From the NCBI GenBank assembly GCA_945893075.1, contig CAMDDX010000002.1:24341-88340 (forward strand): a stretch of 64,000 bases of DNA. The letters are read 5' to 3'. The stretch comes from Planctomyces sp. SH-PL62. Its GTDB lineage: Bacteria > Planctomycetota > Planctomycetia > Planctomycetales > Planctomycetaceae. Below are positions 19,235-31,592 of this stretch, one piece after another (position 1 is the stretch's first letter; each line of letters starts with the position of its first letter). Position numbers and translations under genes: made by a program. The notes under the pieces were generated by a model. That model did not search any database and was not told where the DNA came from. It saw nothing but the letters and a program-made list of their open reading frames with translations.

Positions 19235-20656
19235 TCACAGCTCATACCGGATTTGGCCGTTTGTTTGCGATCGTGAGACTCGATCGGTCGAGTACAGCCC
19301 GGCCAGAACGAATTCGACGCACGAGGCCCGCACTGCCACATCGGTCGCCGCGTTGACCTCGAACGCTTTGTCCCAGGCGGGCGGGACGCGCTTCAATCGC
19401 TCGGCGTAGTACGACGACGGCAACAGGTCGCCGACTTCGATCTTCACCCCCTCAGCGAAAATCTTGGCGATCTCTTCGAGGCCATGCTCGGCGACGTATT
19501 CGTTGAAGACGGTGTGGATCGCCTCGGCCAGCAGGGCATCGAGGATTTGCCGTTCGGACATTTGATGGCTGCCCATCAGGTCCAATTCCAGCTTGCCGAG
19601 CGATGACGAATACAAGTGGCCGAGGTCACTGATACGCGGCACGACGGGGCGTTCGCCGAGACGCGCTCCGCGCTGGCGGGCGCTGGCAACCATCGTGCGA
19701 TAGTTGGCGATGCTGAATCGAGCGCTCACACCGGATGCCTGGTCGATGTACTTCGATTTGCGAGCGGCAATGCTCAGTTCTTCGATGATCTCCTTCATGA
19801 ACCGCGGCACAATCACCGGGAACGGTTCGCCGAGGTCGATGGCCGCTTCTTGTTCGAGAATCTCGATCCCCTGGTCGCGGTCCTTCGGATAGTGCGTGTG
19901 GATCACCGAACCGATGCGGTCCTTGAGTTGCGGAATGACCTTGCCGCTGCGGTTGTACGTCGCCGGGTTGGCCGAGAACAAAATCAGCACGTCGATGTCG
20001 AACCGCACCGGGTAGCCACGAATCTGCACGTCGCGCTCTTCGAGGATGTTGAACAGCCCAACTTGCACGAGCTCATCCAACTCCGGCAGTTCGTTCATCG
20101 CGAAGATGCCGCGGTGCATGCGCGGGATCAGTCCGAAGTGCAAAGCCGCCTCGGCCGACATGCTGACTCCGCCAGCCAGCTTCGCCGGGTCGATCTCACC
20201 AATAATGTCGGCGAACTTCGTGCCGGGCGCGAGCCGCTCGACGTACCGGTCGGCACGCGGCCACCACGCGATCGGGACTTCGCTGGGCGGGACCGACGCG
20301 ACCAACTCGCGGCAGACGCTCGTGATCGGTCGGTATGGGTCGTCATGCACGGGAGCTTCCGGATGCACGATGTAGGGAATCTCGTCATCAAGGAATCGTA
20401 TCAGCGTCCGCATCAGCCGGCTCTTGCCCTGCCCCTTCTCGCCGAGGAACAGCATGTCGTGGCCGGCGATGATCGCGATGTTCGTTTCCGGAATGACGGT
20501 GCTCTCATAGCCGACCATTCCCGGAAAGAGTTCGTCTCCCGCCGATAGCATCCGCAGGAAGTTATCCCGAATCTCTTGCTTGACCGTCTTCGAGGCCCAG
20601 CCACTCTCACGCAGTTGTTGCAGGTTCGTTGGTTTTCGATCGCTGGCTGGCATCAT
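19235..20656 (-). CDS. MoxR/magnesium-chelatase-I-like AAA ATPase
   Basis: '[32 protein letters not shown]' Walker A, '[49 protein letters not shown]'. Confidence 0.88.
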   Translation of the reverse strand: MMPASDRKPTNLQQLRESGWASKTVKQEIRDNFLRMLSAGDELFPGMVGYESTVIPETNIAIIAGHDMLFLGEKGQGKSRLMRTLIRFLDDEIPYIVHPEAPVHDDPYRPITSVCRELVASVPPSEVPIAWWPRADRYVERLAPGTKFADIIGEIDPAKLAGGVSMSAEAALHFGLIPRMHRGIFAMNELPELDELVQVGLFNILEERDVQIRGYPVRFDIDVLILFSANPATYNRSGKVIPQLKDRIGSVIHTHYPKDRDQGIEILEQEAAIDLGEPFPVIVPRFMKEIIEELSIAARKSKYIDQASGVSARFSIANYRTMVASARQRGARLGERPVVPRISDLGHLYSSSLGKLELDLMGSHQMSERQILDALLAEAIHTVFNEYVAEHGLEEIAKIFAEGVKIEVGDLLPSSYYAERLKRVPPAWDKAFEVNAATDVAVRASCVEFVLAGLYSTDRVSRSQTNGQIRYEL

Positions 20657-20763
20657 GTCTCCGCAGTTCCAAGGAGTCGCTGTGGGATTCGTTCGTCGAT
20701 TCGCGGCGGTAGTATAGCAGCGAGTTGTCATGAGCCGACACTCGCCCACGAGCAGGAAGGGAA

Positions 20764-20841
20764 GAGCCCGACGAATGAAAGGAGACGACGAATACGATTC
20801 ACTCGTCAAACATTCGTCGTCTCCTTCCATTCGTCAGGCTC
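20764..20841. repeat. Intergenic inverted repeat (family B, GACGAAT)
   Basis: gagcccgacgaatgaaaggagacgacgaat / attcgtcgtctccttccattcgtcaggctc; lies between divergent genes. Confidence 0.92.
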
Positions 20842-20861
20842 CTGACCTCAGAGGAGATTCC

Positions 20862-21230
20862 ATGACCAATGTGAACGCCACCGTCATCGACAGCCATCAA
20901 CTTCTCGAAGAGACGTTCGAGTGGGGCACGCTCAAGTGGCTGTGCAACGCGAAGCTCTCGCCCGGAGCGGCGCAAACGCTGGGCCTCTGCCACATCTGGC
21001 CCGGTCAGCGCAACCCGCGGCATTTTCATCCCAACTGCGAAGAGGTCTTGGTCATGCTCGAAGGCACAGGGCAGCACAGCTTCGATGACGAGGTGGTGGA
21101 GTTGCATCACGGCTCGGTGATTCGCATCCCGGCGGGAGTGCGGCACAATCTGAGCAACACCGGTTCGGAGACGATCATCTGCCTGATTTCGTTTTCCTCC
21201 GGAGATCGCGAAACTGTGTTCTTGGAATAG
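20862..21230 (+). CDS. Cupin domain-containing protein
   Basis: 'HFHPNCEEVLVMLEGTGQHSFDDEVVELHHGSVIRIPAGVRHNLSNTGSE'. Confidence 0.9.
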   Translation: MTNVNATVIDSHQLLEETFEWGTLKWLCNAKLSPGAAQTLGLCHIWPGQRNPRHFHPNCEEVLVMLEGTGQHSFDDEVVELHHGSVIRIPAGVRHNLSNTGSETIICLISFSSGDRETVFLE

Positions 21231-21237
21231 CCAACCT

Positions 21238-21368
21238 TTGGAGTGCGGTGTGTCAGCACCGCTTTGGATCGTTCGACTCTGCGAGATTTGCGCCTCTGTG
21301 TGAGATGAATTTTACGCAGAGTCGCAAAGCTCGCAAAAGAAAGCGGTGCTGACACACCGCACTCCAAA
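21238..21368. repeat. Intergenic inverted repeat (family C), 29-bp perfect arms
   Basis: tttggagtgcggtgtgtcagcaccgcttt (21238-21266) / aaagcggtgctgacacaccgcactccaaa (21340-21368). Confidence 0.93.
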
Positions 21369-21384
21369 GATGAGGAGCCATCCC

Positions 21385-22758
21385 ATGTCACGTCTGAGAC
21401 TGATCAGTTCGTTGATCCTGTTTTCGTTCGTTCCGTCGATGGCACAGTCCGCCGAGCCGATCGGTTCGCGACTGGAACCGTTCGTCGATGCCCAACTCAT
21501 CGAACGACTAAGCGGTGCCGCCGCGCTGAAAGTGCAACGGCCCGAACCGAAAGAGGTCGTGCTCACCGCCGACAAGCCGTGGGAGGGAAACACCAGCGCG
21601 TACTACACGGTGATTCAAGACGACGACAAGTTCCGCGTCTATTACCGCGGCTCGCACTTTGATCCGCCGACCAAGAAGGAGACCCATCGCGAAGTCACCT
21701 GCTACGCCGAGAGCACCGACGGCATCCACTTCACCAAGCCGGAGCTGGGACTGTTCGAGTTCAACGGTTCCAAAGCCAACAACATCGTGTGGGATGGACC
21801 GGGGACGCATTGCTTCGCGCCGTTCAAGGACACGAACCCGAAGTGCTCACCCGATGCTCGCTACAAAGCGGTGACCGCCGTGAAGGGAGGCTTGTTACCG
21901 CTGAAGTCCGCCGACGGCATTCATTGGCAGAAGATGTCCGACAAGCCGGTCATCACGAAGGGAGCGTTTGATTCGCAGAACCTGGCGTTTTGGGATCCGC
22001 ATCTCGGCAAGTACCGCGAATATCACCGCGCATTCCGCGTCGTCCGCGACATCATGACCGGCACGTCGGACGATTTTCTCAATTGGACCGAGCCAGTCTG
22101 GCTCGACTACCCCAACGTCGGCGCGACCGAGCACCTCTACACAAACACGGTCCGCAACTATCCCGGAGCACCGCACATCCTGATTGGTTTCCCGACGCGC
22201 TTCCTGCCGAAGACCGAACAGACCGAGCCGACATTCATGGTCAGTCGCAATGGCCAGTCGTTCGTGCGATACACCGAGGCGATCATCCCCGAGACCGCTC
22301 CGTCGGATCGCCAAGGCAACCGCAGCAACTACATGGCTTGGGGCTTGGCCCAACTCCCCGGCAAGCCGAACGAGTGGTCGGTCTATGCGAAAGAGGCGTA
22401 CTACACCGGCCCCGCCAGTCGCATTCGGCGATTCACGTATCGCCCCGACGGTCTCGTCGCCTTGAGCGCGTTGAACGCCGAAGGCGAGGCACTCACGAAG
22501 CCGCTGACGTTTACCGGTAAGTCACTGGTGCTCAACTACCGCACATCATCGAACGGATCGATCCAAGTCGAACTGCAAGACGCGGATGGTCAGCCCATCG
22601 GCCCATTCAAGACCGATGCTTGTCGTCTGACCGGAAACGAACTTGCTGCCAAAGTGTCTTGGGGCAAGAACTCCGACGTGAGCTCACTGGCTGCCAAACC
22701 TGTCCGCATTCGCTTTGTGCTGAAGGATGCGGAGCTGTTCTCGTTTCGATTTGAGTGA
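21385..22758 (+). CDS. Secreted planctomycetal hypothetical protein (glycosyl hydrolase-like)
   Basis: Signal peptide 'MSRLRLISSLILFSFVPSMAQSAEPIG'; 'CYAESTDGIHFTKPELGLFEFNGSKANNIVWDG' five-bladed propeller-like motifs. Confidence 0.7.
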   Translation: MSRLRLISSLILFSFVPSMAQSAEPIGSRLEPFVDAQLIERLSGAAALKVQRPEPKEVVLTADKPWEGNTSAYYTVIQDDDKFRVYYRGSHFDPPTKKETHREVTCYAESTDGIHFTKPELGLFEFNGSKANNIVWDGPGTHCFAPFKDTNPKCSPDARYKAVTAVKGGLLPLKSADGIHWQKMSDKPVITKGAFDSQNLAFWDPHLGKYREYHRAFRVVRDIMTGTSDDFLNWTEPVWLDYPNVGATEHLYTNTVRNYPGAPHILIGFPTRFLPKTEQTEPTFMVSRNGQSFVRYTEAIIPETAPSDRQGNRSNYMAWGLAQLPGKPNEWSVYAKEAYYTGPASRIRRFTYRPDGLVALSALNAEGEALTKPLTFTGKSLVLNYRTSSNGSIQVELQDADGQPIGPFKTDACRLTGNELAAKVSWGKNSDVSSLAAKPVRIRFVLKDAELFSFRFE

Positions 22759-22790
22759 CGGTGCTTGTCAGCGTAGCTGACTTATTCTCA

Positions 22791-22980
22791 GCACCAACGG
22801 TGCGAAACTCGATAGCCCAGGCCAACGGCCTGGGTTTGCGGGCCGGGGTGATTCACAGCCCCAACGGGGCGCAACTCGATTTCACGACCTGGAGTCACGC
22901 CCCGTTGGGGCTAACCACGTACTTCCGCGACGTGTACCCAGGGCGATGCCCTGGGCTTTCGAGTGTCGCACCGTTGGTGC
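22791..22980. repeat. Three-layer concentric inverted repeat (family I)
   Basis: [caccaacggtg [cccaggccaacggcctggg [gccccaacggggcg ... cgccccgttggggc] cccagggcgatgccctggg] caccgttggtg]. Confidence 0.93.
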
Positions 22981-23027
22981 AAATACAACCGCGACTTCTA
23001 CCGGTCGCAATTAGTGAGACGTGACGT

Positions 23028-23936
23028 TTATTTCGCCAGCAGCTTCGCCACGAGGAATTCGTTCGCACTGGCGTACTTGTCCGACTTCGAGACGCCAGGG
23101 ATCAACAGGTGGCACTCGTGGCCGGCCTTGTCCGACTTCTCTTTCAGCTTCACGCCGTAGACCGGGTGATGAATGCCATGCCCGGCGTCTTTCGACGGCA
23201 GCGTCATGTCGGCACCGTATGTCATCAGCAGCGGCGGGTCTTTGCCATCGACGTGGTTGTACGGTGAGAACTCGACATAGAGCGCATGATGCTTGTCGTA
23301 GTTCTTCAGCGCGTCGTCGATGGTCTTCTCGCCGACGGCCAGATTGATCATGCGATGCTTGAGCACGTTTGGCCCCAGCCACTCTTCACAGACTTTCGGA
23401 TCAATCGAGGTCTGCCCGCTGGCCACCGCCGCGGCGCAAACTCGCGTGGATTCACGCAACACCGGATCGGTCGCTTTCGGGTCAGCCAGATCGTCGTGCA
23501 GCAGCAACCACATCGACGTGCAAGCTCCGGCGCTCCCGCCGGTCAACGCGATGTTTTTCTTATCGATGTTCCAATCGGCGGCCTTCGTGCGAATGAACTG
23601 AATCGCCCGAGCGGCGTCATGCACCGGAGCCGGCAGCGGATGCGCGCCGCTCAACCGATAGTTGATCGCCGCGCAAGAAATCCCTTTGTCGAGAAACGGC
23701 TGGATCGTCTTCGTCGTGTCTTGCTTCTTGTCGCCTCCCGTCCAACCGCCACCGTGAATGTAGACCAGCAGCGGGCGCGGCTTGTCCCCCTTGGCCTGCC
23801 AGAAGTCGAGCACGTTGCGTACGTCTGGCCCGTAGGACACCTCCGCGTGCGTTGGTGCTAACTGTTTGGGTTCATCGGCGGCAAACAACGCGCTGGTCGC
23901 CACGAAACAGAACAGGATTGCGAGAGAAGATTTCAT
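23028..23936 (-). CDS. Alpha/beta hydrolase (carboxylesterase/BD-FAE-like), secreted
   Basis: 'PLLVYIHGGGWTGGDKKQ', 'IALTGGSAGACTSMWLLLHDD'. Confidence 0.9.
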   Translation of the reverse strand: MKSSLAILFCFVATSALFAADEPKQLAPTHAEVSYGPDVRNVLDFWQAKGDKPRPLLVYIHGGGWTGGDKKQDTTKTIQPFLDKGISCAAINYRLSGAHPLPAPVHDAARAIQFIRTKAADWNIDKKNIALTGGSAGACTSMWLLLHDDLADPKATDPVLRESTRVCAAAVASGQTSIDPKVCEEWLGPNVLKHRMINLAVGEKTIDDALKNYDKHHALYVEFSPYNHVDGKDPPLLMTYGADMTLPSKDAGHGIHHPVYGVKLKEKSDKAGHECHLLIPGVSKSDKYASANEFLVAKLLAK

Positions 23937-24112
23937 GAGTGGCTCCGGGAAGATGGTTCAATCAGAGTTGGATTCGCGAGGCATTCTGGCGAGCGGGATG
24001 TCCCAGGTCCATTTTGTGGGTTCCGACCAGCGGCGGCGAGCCGATAAGATCCGTACTAGACTCAGACGAAGGGTGCGGGTGTTTTTTCAACGATCGAGAT
24101 TGGGACGGCTTC

Positions 24113-25531
24113 ATGAATCTTCAACAACGAGTTTGCTCAGGTCCGGTGAAGCGACGCGAGTTCTTGGCGGCGGGAATGCTCGGAGTCGGCGGACTCTCCT
24201 TGCCGGAGTTGTTCCAGTTGCAGGCTCAGGCGGAGCAAGTAGGCCAGGCGGTCGATCAGCAGACGAACGTCATTTTTGTCTGGATGCCCGGTGGGCCTCC
24301 TCACATGGACATGTATGACATGAAGCCCAAGGCTTCGTCGGACTATCGCGGTGAGTTCCATCCAATCCCCACCAATGTCCCTGGCCTCGACGTCTGCGAA
24401 CTGATGCCTCGGCACGCCAAGATCGCCGACAAGTATTCGGTCGTCCGTTCGATCTCGCACAACTTCGCCGATCACGGCGGCGGCCACAAACGAATGATGA
24501 CCGGCCGCGTTCCCGCGACGCCGGTCGATACCGTCAACGATGCTCCGGCGACTGGCTCGATCGTCGCCAAGTGCCGTGAGCGAGTTGATAACGGCCTCCC
24601 CAACTACGTCTCGATGAATCCGGGCGGACGCACCAACGACGTGTTCGCTCAAGGCCCGGCCTATCTCGGTCAGGCGTATCTGCCGTTCAACGTCGAGGGC
24701 GATCCGACTCAGCCGAACTTCGTCGTTCCCAACATCGCGATGAACACCACGATTGCTCCGCGAGTCGATGACCGCATGAAGCTGCTCAGCAGTCTCGACC
24801 GCATCGACCGGCACATCGACACGTCGCGCATGATGGATTCGATGGACCGCTACCAACAGCGCGCGGTCAGCATGTTGCTGAGCGACGCCGCGAAGAAGGC
24901 GTTCGATTTGTCTCGCGAACCGGATGCTCTGCGCGATCGCTACGGCCGCCACTGCTGGGGCCAGCGAGCCTTGATGGCTCGGCGACTGGTCGAAGCGGGG
25001 GTCAGTTTCGTCACCGTCATCATGGAGAACCCGTATCAGTCCGGCATCCCGCACCTCAAGCAAGGGGTCTACAACTGGGACTCGCACGCGGTGAATTGTC
25101 ACATCTGGGACGACCTCAACGTGCGACTGCCGATCTACGATCAAGCCGTGACCGCGCTGATTGAAGATGTCTACCAACGCGGTCTCGACAAGAAGACGTT
25201 GATCGTCGTGACCGGCGAGTTCGGTCGCACACCGCGCATCGAGAAGTCGATCGGTTCGCAAACCGGAGTCATGCACCCCGGCCGAGATCACTGGCCGCAA
25301 GCGATGTCGCTGATCATGGCCGGCGGCGGAATGCGCACCGGTCAAATCGTCGGCTCGACCAATTCCAAGGGCGAACACCCCGCCGATCGACCGCTCACAC
25401 CGAACGATCTGTGGGCCACGGTCTATCGCCACCTGGGCATCGACGACTCCGCCTCGTTCCCCGATTACGGCGGCCGCCCCATGCCGATCCTTCCCTTCGG
25501 CGACCCAATCAGCGAACTGCTGCGAGCGTAG
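24113..25531 (+). CDS. DUF1501 domain-containing protein
   Basis: 'RREFLAAGMLGVGGLSLPELFQLQA...VIFVWMPGGPPHMDMYDMKPKA...GEFGRTPRIE'. Confidence 0.92.
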   Translation: MNLQQRVCSGPVKRREFLAAGMLGVGGLSLPELFQLQAQAEQVGQAVDQQTNVIFVWMPGGPPHMDMYDMKPKASSDYRGEFHPIPTNVPGLDVCELMPRHAKIADKYSVVRSISHNFADHGGGHKRMMTGRVPATPVDTVNDAPATGSIVAKCRERVDNGLPNYVSMNPGGRTNDVFAQGPAYLGQAYLPFNVEGDPTQPNFVVPNIAMNTTIAPRVDDRMKLLSSLDRIDRHIDTSRMMDSMDRYQQRAVSMLLSDAAKKAFDLSREPDALRDRYGRHCWGQRALMARRLVEAGVSFVTVIMENPYQSGIPHLKQGVYNWDSHAVNCHIWDDLNVRLPIYDQAVTALIEDVYQRGLDKKTLIVVTGEFGRTPRIEKSIGSQTGVMHPGRDHWPQAMSLIMAGGGMRTGQIVGSTNSKGEHPADRPLTPNDLWATVYRHLGIDDSASFPDYGGRPMPILPFGDPISELLRA

Positions 25532-25708
25532 ACGACTGTTTCACAAATTGTTCCGCAACAGTTTGCTCGCCTTCTTGCCCTACTTTGCGGCCTTTGCGCC
25601 CTTCTGTTCAAAACCTGTTTTGATTGGAACAGAAGGTCGCAAAGGCCGCGAAGAGTTAAAACGGCAACGAAGGCCGACGCGACTGCGGAACAGATTGTGA
25701 AACGTCGC
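25532..25708. repeat. Nested intergenic inverted repeat (family G inside an outer pair)
   Basis: outer cgactgtttcacaaattgttccgcaacag / ctgcggaacagattgtgaaacg; inner tttgcggcctttgcgcccttctgttcaaa (25584-) / tggaacagaaggtcgcaaaggccgcgaa (-25652). Confidence 0.85.
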
Positions 25709-25728
25709 CTGAAACTGAAGTGGGCGAG

Positions 25729-27159
25729 CTATGCAAACAGCTCCCGAACGACATTCCCTTCGACATCTGTCAAACGGAAATCGCGCCCCGCGTACCGATA
25801 AGTCAGCCGCTCGTGATCCAGTCCGAGCAGATGCAGCAGCGTCGCGTGGAAGTCGTGAACGTGGACTTTGTTCTCGGCCGCGTAGTACCCGTAGTCGTCG
25901 GTCACGCCATAACTAAAGCCCCCCTTCACGCCGCCGCCGGCCAGCCACATCGTGAAGCCTTCGGGATTGTGATCGCGACCGTTGGTGCTCTCGGCGGTCG
26001 GAGTGCGGCCGAACTCGCTGCCCCACCAGACCAGCGTGTCGTCGAGCATCCCGCGCTGTTTGAGATCCGCCAGCAGCCCGGCGATCGGCAGGTCCACTTC
26101 GCGAGCGTTCTTCTCGTGCCCGTTCTTCAGGTCCGAGTGCTGATCCCACTGCACGTTGCTGTCGCTGTGGCTGACTTGGATGAACCGCACCCCCGCTTCT
26201 GCGAATCGCCGAGCCATCAAACACATCCGCCCGAAGTTCGCGTTGATGGGATTGTCCATCCCGTAAAGCTTCAGCGTCGCGGCCGATTCGTTGGAGAAAT
26301 CTTCCACCTTGGGAAACTCCGTCTGCATTCGAAACGCCAGCTCGAAGGAACTGATCCGCGCTTCGAGCGACGCTTCGGGGCCAGTCTGCGCGAGATGCTC
26401 GCGGTTCATCGCGTTCAACCGATTGAGCTGCAACCGCTGAATGTCGCGCGATAGTTGCGAGTTCCTGATGAACTTCACTTTGGCTTGATCCGACGGAACG
26501 CTCGCGTTCCCCAGCGGGACGCCGTTGTATGTTGCCGGCAGAAACGCGGAACTCCAATTATTGAGGCCGCCATGTCCCAACGTCGGACAGATTGTGACAT
26601 ACGCCGGTAGATTCGTGTTGTCGGTGCCCAGCCCGTAGCTGACCCACGACCCGATACTGGGCCGAACGAAATTGTCGCTGCCGGTGTGCAACTTCATCAT
26701 CGCTCCGCCGTGAGCGGGATTCGTCCCATGACACGAATGAATCATGCACAGGTCATCGACGTGCTGGGCGACATGCGGGAAGAGTTCGCTGACCGACAGG
26801 CCGCTCTCGCCGTACTGCCGAAACTGCCACGGAGACTTGAGCAAGTTCGTGGTCGCGTTGAACTGCACTCGCGGCTTCGCAAACGGCAGCGGCTTGCCAT
26901 CATCGCGAATCAGCAGCGGCTTTGGATCGAAGGTATCGACCTGTGAAACTCCCCCGACCATAAAGAGGAAAATGATCCGCTTCGCGCGAGCCGCAAAGTG
27001 CGGCAACCTCGCCGCCAATGGGTTCTCGTCTGCCGCGCGAATGGATGACTCATTCGCCAGCATCGAAGCGAGCGCGAGCGAACCGAATCCGACGGCGGAA
27101 CGCTGCAAGAGTGCTCGGCGCGAGACAGCGATAGTTGGAGACGTGTCGGCATCAATCAT
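25729..27159 (-). CDS. DUF1501 domain-containing protein (TAT-like leader)
   Basis: '[22 protein letters not shown]...[21 protein letters not shown]...[31 protein letters not shown]'. Confidence 0.92.
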   Translation of the reverse strand: MIDADTSPTIAVSRRALLQRSAVGFGSLALASMLANESSIRAADENPLAARLPHFAARAKRIIFLFMVGGVSQVDTFDPKPLLIRDDGKPLPFAKPRVQFNATTNLLKSPWQFRQYGESGLSVSELFPHVAQHVDDLCMIHSCHGTNPAHGGAMMKLHTGSDNFVRPSIGSWVSYGLGTDNTNLPAYVTICPTLGHGGLNNWSSAFLPATYNGVPLGNASVPSDQAKVKFIRNSQLSRDIQRLQLNRLNAMNREHLAQTGPEASLEARISSFELAFRMQTEFPKVEDFSNESAATLKLYGMDNPINANFGRMCLMARRFAEAGVRFIQVSHSDSNVQWDQHSDLKNGHEKNAREVDLPIAGLLADLKQRGMLDDTLVWWGSEFGRTPTAESTNGRDHNPEGFTMWLAGGGVKGGFSYGVTDDYGYYAAENKVHVHDFHATLLHLLGLDHERLTYRYAGRDFRLTDVEGNVVRELFA

Positions 27160-27179
27160 GTTTCGATCCTTAACCCGGA

Positions 27180-28747
27180 GAGGCTGTGAGTTTTTACCAA
27201 AAGCGGTTCGGGTTCGTTTTTCCCGGCAGCGGTTTTTGCTGATGGGGTTTGTGACTCGGTTTGTGTTGGTTTCTGTTGACGGGACTTTCGTCGTTACGGG
27301 TCTTGGTTCTGCATCAGGATTGGAAGTTGATTCGTTTGCGGTCTCTGGAAAATCGATTTTGGATTTGGTTTGCTTCGTCAGAGGACGCCCAGGTGCAACA
27401 TTCTCATAAAGTTGAACGTGATCGCGTACCAGAGGGTTGCCGTTCGCACCTTCTCCAAGCCGCGGACTCGGAACTGATGCAATCCTCGGTTGCGGCATTC
27501 GGCGTTAGGGAATTCGGCGATCGACGGGCGTTGCTTCAGGATCGCTTTCGAGTTCTCCGTCGTCATGCGTTGGCGGAAGGCGAACATCGCGTCGGTGTCG
27601 TGAGCTCGGCGAGCGTGCGGATCGCCGCCCCGTTTGGTGATGCGGTCCTCGTGAGTCATCGGAGCGGCCACGCGGCTGCCGCGTTCTTCCACCGCGGTGA
27701 TGTCGTCGATCGTCGAGAAGCCGCCGTCCACCGTGTAGTTCCGCGGAATCTGGTCGTACTTCTCACAGACCTCCTCGTGCATCGGCGACATCTGCCCGCC
27801 GTCGCTGCCGTTGTTGGTGACCTCCACCGACACAATCATTCGCGCTTGGCCGTCGGTGGCGAATTGCACGTTGTACGCCGGACGAAAGCCGCCGTCCCCC
27901 ATCTTCATCTGCCGAGCTTCCGGGTCCGTCGTCGAGCAGCGAGCCTCTTCGCCCGATCCCTTTTTGCGTTGCTCCTTTTGCTGCCGCAACTCTTCCAGAT
28001 TCTTCAACGCCTCGGCGATCTGTTCCTCGCGTTCGCGAGCGGCACGCGCCACCGCCGCTTGGCGACGAGCGTTGCTGGCATCCTGGCCGTTCGCCGAGTC
28101 ATCGTCGCTCTCTTCACGCAGTCGTTTCACTTGCTCGGCCGCTTCCTGGCGACATTTCTCCAGCGTCTTCTTCCGGCGGAACGACCCGCTCCCCGCGTGA
28201 GCCCGTACACGCATGCCGTCCTGAGCCACCGTTTCCAACGTCACGATCTTTTGGTGCAGCAGCGTGGCGATGGTGTCGGTCAGCAGTTCATCGAGAAACT
28301 CCCCGTGGTCCGTGCGAAAGTCGCTGAGCATGTGATAATTCACGCCGACTTCTCCGCAGATCCACAGGTACGTGACGTCCTTCTCACACTGTCGAGCCAC
28401 ATGCCGAGCACTGCTGATCCCCTCAATGATGGCCCACATCCACAACGCCATCAGGATCTTGGGATCCACCGCATCCCGCCCGACGCCACCCTCGACCGCC
28501 CGGATCTTCTGATACAGCGGCGTCAGATCGAGCGAATCGACATACGCCCACACGGCCCGCACCCGATGATCCTTCGGAACCAGCTGGTCCAACGACGCAT
28601 CCCGCCACTGAATCTGATCCCGATGAGGTCGCTTGACCCGAGCTCGAACTGCCGAAAAATCATTTTGTGAGTTGGATTCATTCATGTCAGAACTTATAGC
28701 GCCCAAAATTCTTTCTTGAAGATCGGTTTGTAAAAAATCACAGCCTC
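27180..28747 (-). mobile_element. IS1182-like insertion sequence
   Basis: Terminal inverted repeats gaggctgtgagtttttac (27180) / gtaaaaaatcacagcctc (28747) flank an intact transposase. Confidence 0.8.
27378..28685 (-). CDS. IS1182-family-like transposase
   Basis: '[31 protein letters not shown]...[38 protein letters not shown]...LSDFRTDH'. Confidence 0.9.
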   Translation of the reverse strand: MNESNSQNDFSAVRARVKRPHRDQIQWRDASLDQLVPKDHRVRAVWAYVDSLDLTPLYQKIRAVEGGVGRDAVDPKILMALWMWAIIEGISSARHVARQCEKDVTYLWICGEVGVNYHMLSDFRTDHGEFLDELLTDTIATLLHQKIVTLETVAQDGMRVRAHAGSGSFRRKKTLEKCRQEAAEQVKRLREESDDDSANGQDASNARRQAAVARAAREREEQIAEALKNLEELRQQKEQRKKGSGEEARCSTTDPEARQMKMGDGGFRPAYNVQFATDGQARMIVSVEVTNNGSDGGQMSPMHEEVCEKYDQIPRNYTVDGGFSTIDDITAVEERGSRVAAPMTHEDRITKRGGDPHARRAHDTDAMFAFRQRMTTENSKAILKQRPSIAEFPNAECRNRGLHQFRVRGLEKVRTATLWYAITFNFMRMLHLGVL

Positions 28748-28762
28748 GAAGGGTTGCCAGCC

Positions 28763-28960
28763 ATTAGCCGGTGGTTGAGCGCAGCGACACCACCGGTCAA
28801 AGACCGAGATATTTGATTTGCATCCCGGCAGGGATGCCAGCAATTCATTTCACGTCCGGTTTCAAGTGGGATTGGATTCCAATCGTCTGTGATCCCTCCG
28901 GGATCAGATTTCAACCGCGACCGATACCGGTGGTGTCGCTGCGCTCAACCACCGGCTAAT
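28763..28960. repeat. Intergenic inverted repeat (family L), 35-bp perfect arms
   Basis: attagccggtggttgagcgcagcgacaccaccggt (28763-28797) / exact reverse complement 28926-28960. Confidence 0.95.
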
Positions 28961-29023
28961 TGCTGCAATCCCTTCGGGATGGGATTCAGTGACTCCGGGA
29001 TGGAATGGGGGGACTCGATGTTC

Positions 29024-31465
<2,442 letters not shown>

Positions 31466-31480
31466 CAGTCCTCTGTGAGT

Positions 31481-31590
31481 CACGGGGTCGGGTGTTCGGT
31501 TTTTCGAAATTGGCGGGAAGTAAGCGTCATTTGCAATCCCAGCCCTCAGCCCGCCAATTCCGAAAAACCGAACACCCGACCCCTTTGCGT
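31481..31590. repeat. Intergenic inverted repeat (family H)
   Basis: cacggggtcgggtgttcggtttttcgaaattggcggg / cccgccaattccgaaaaaccgaacacccgacccctttgcgtg. Confidence 0.92.
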
Positions 31591-31592
31591 GA

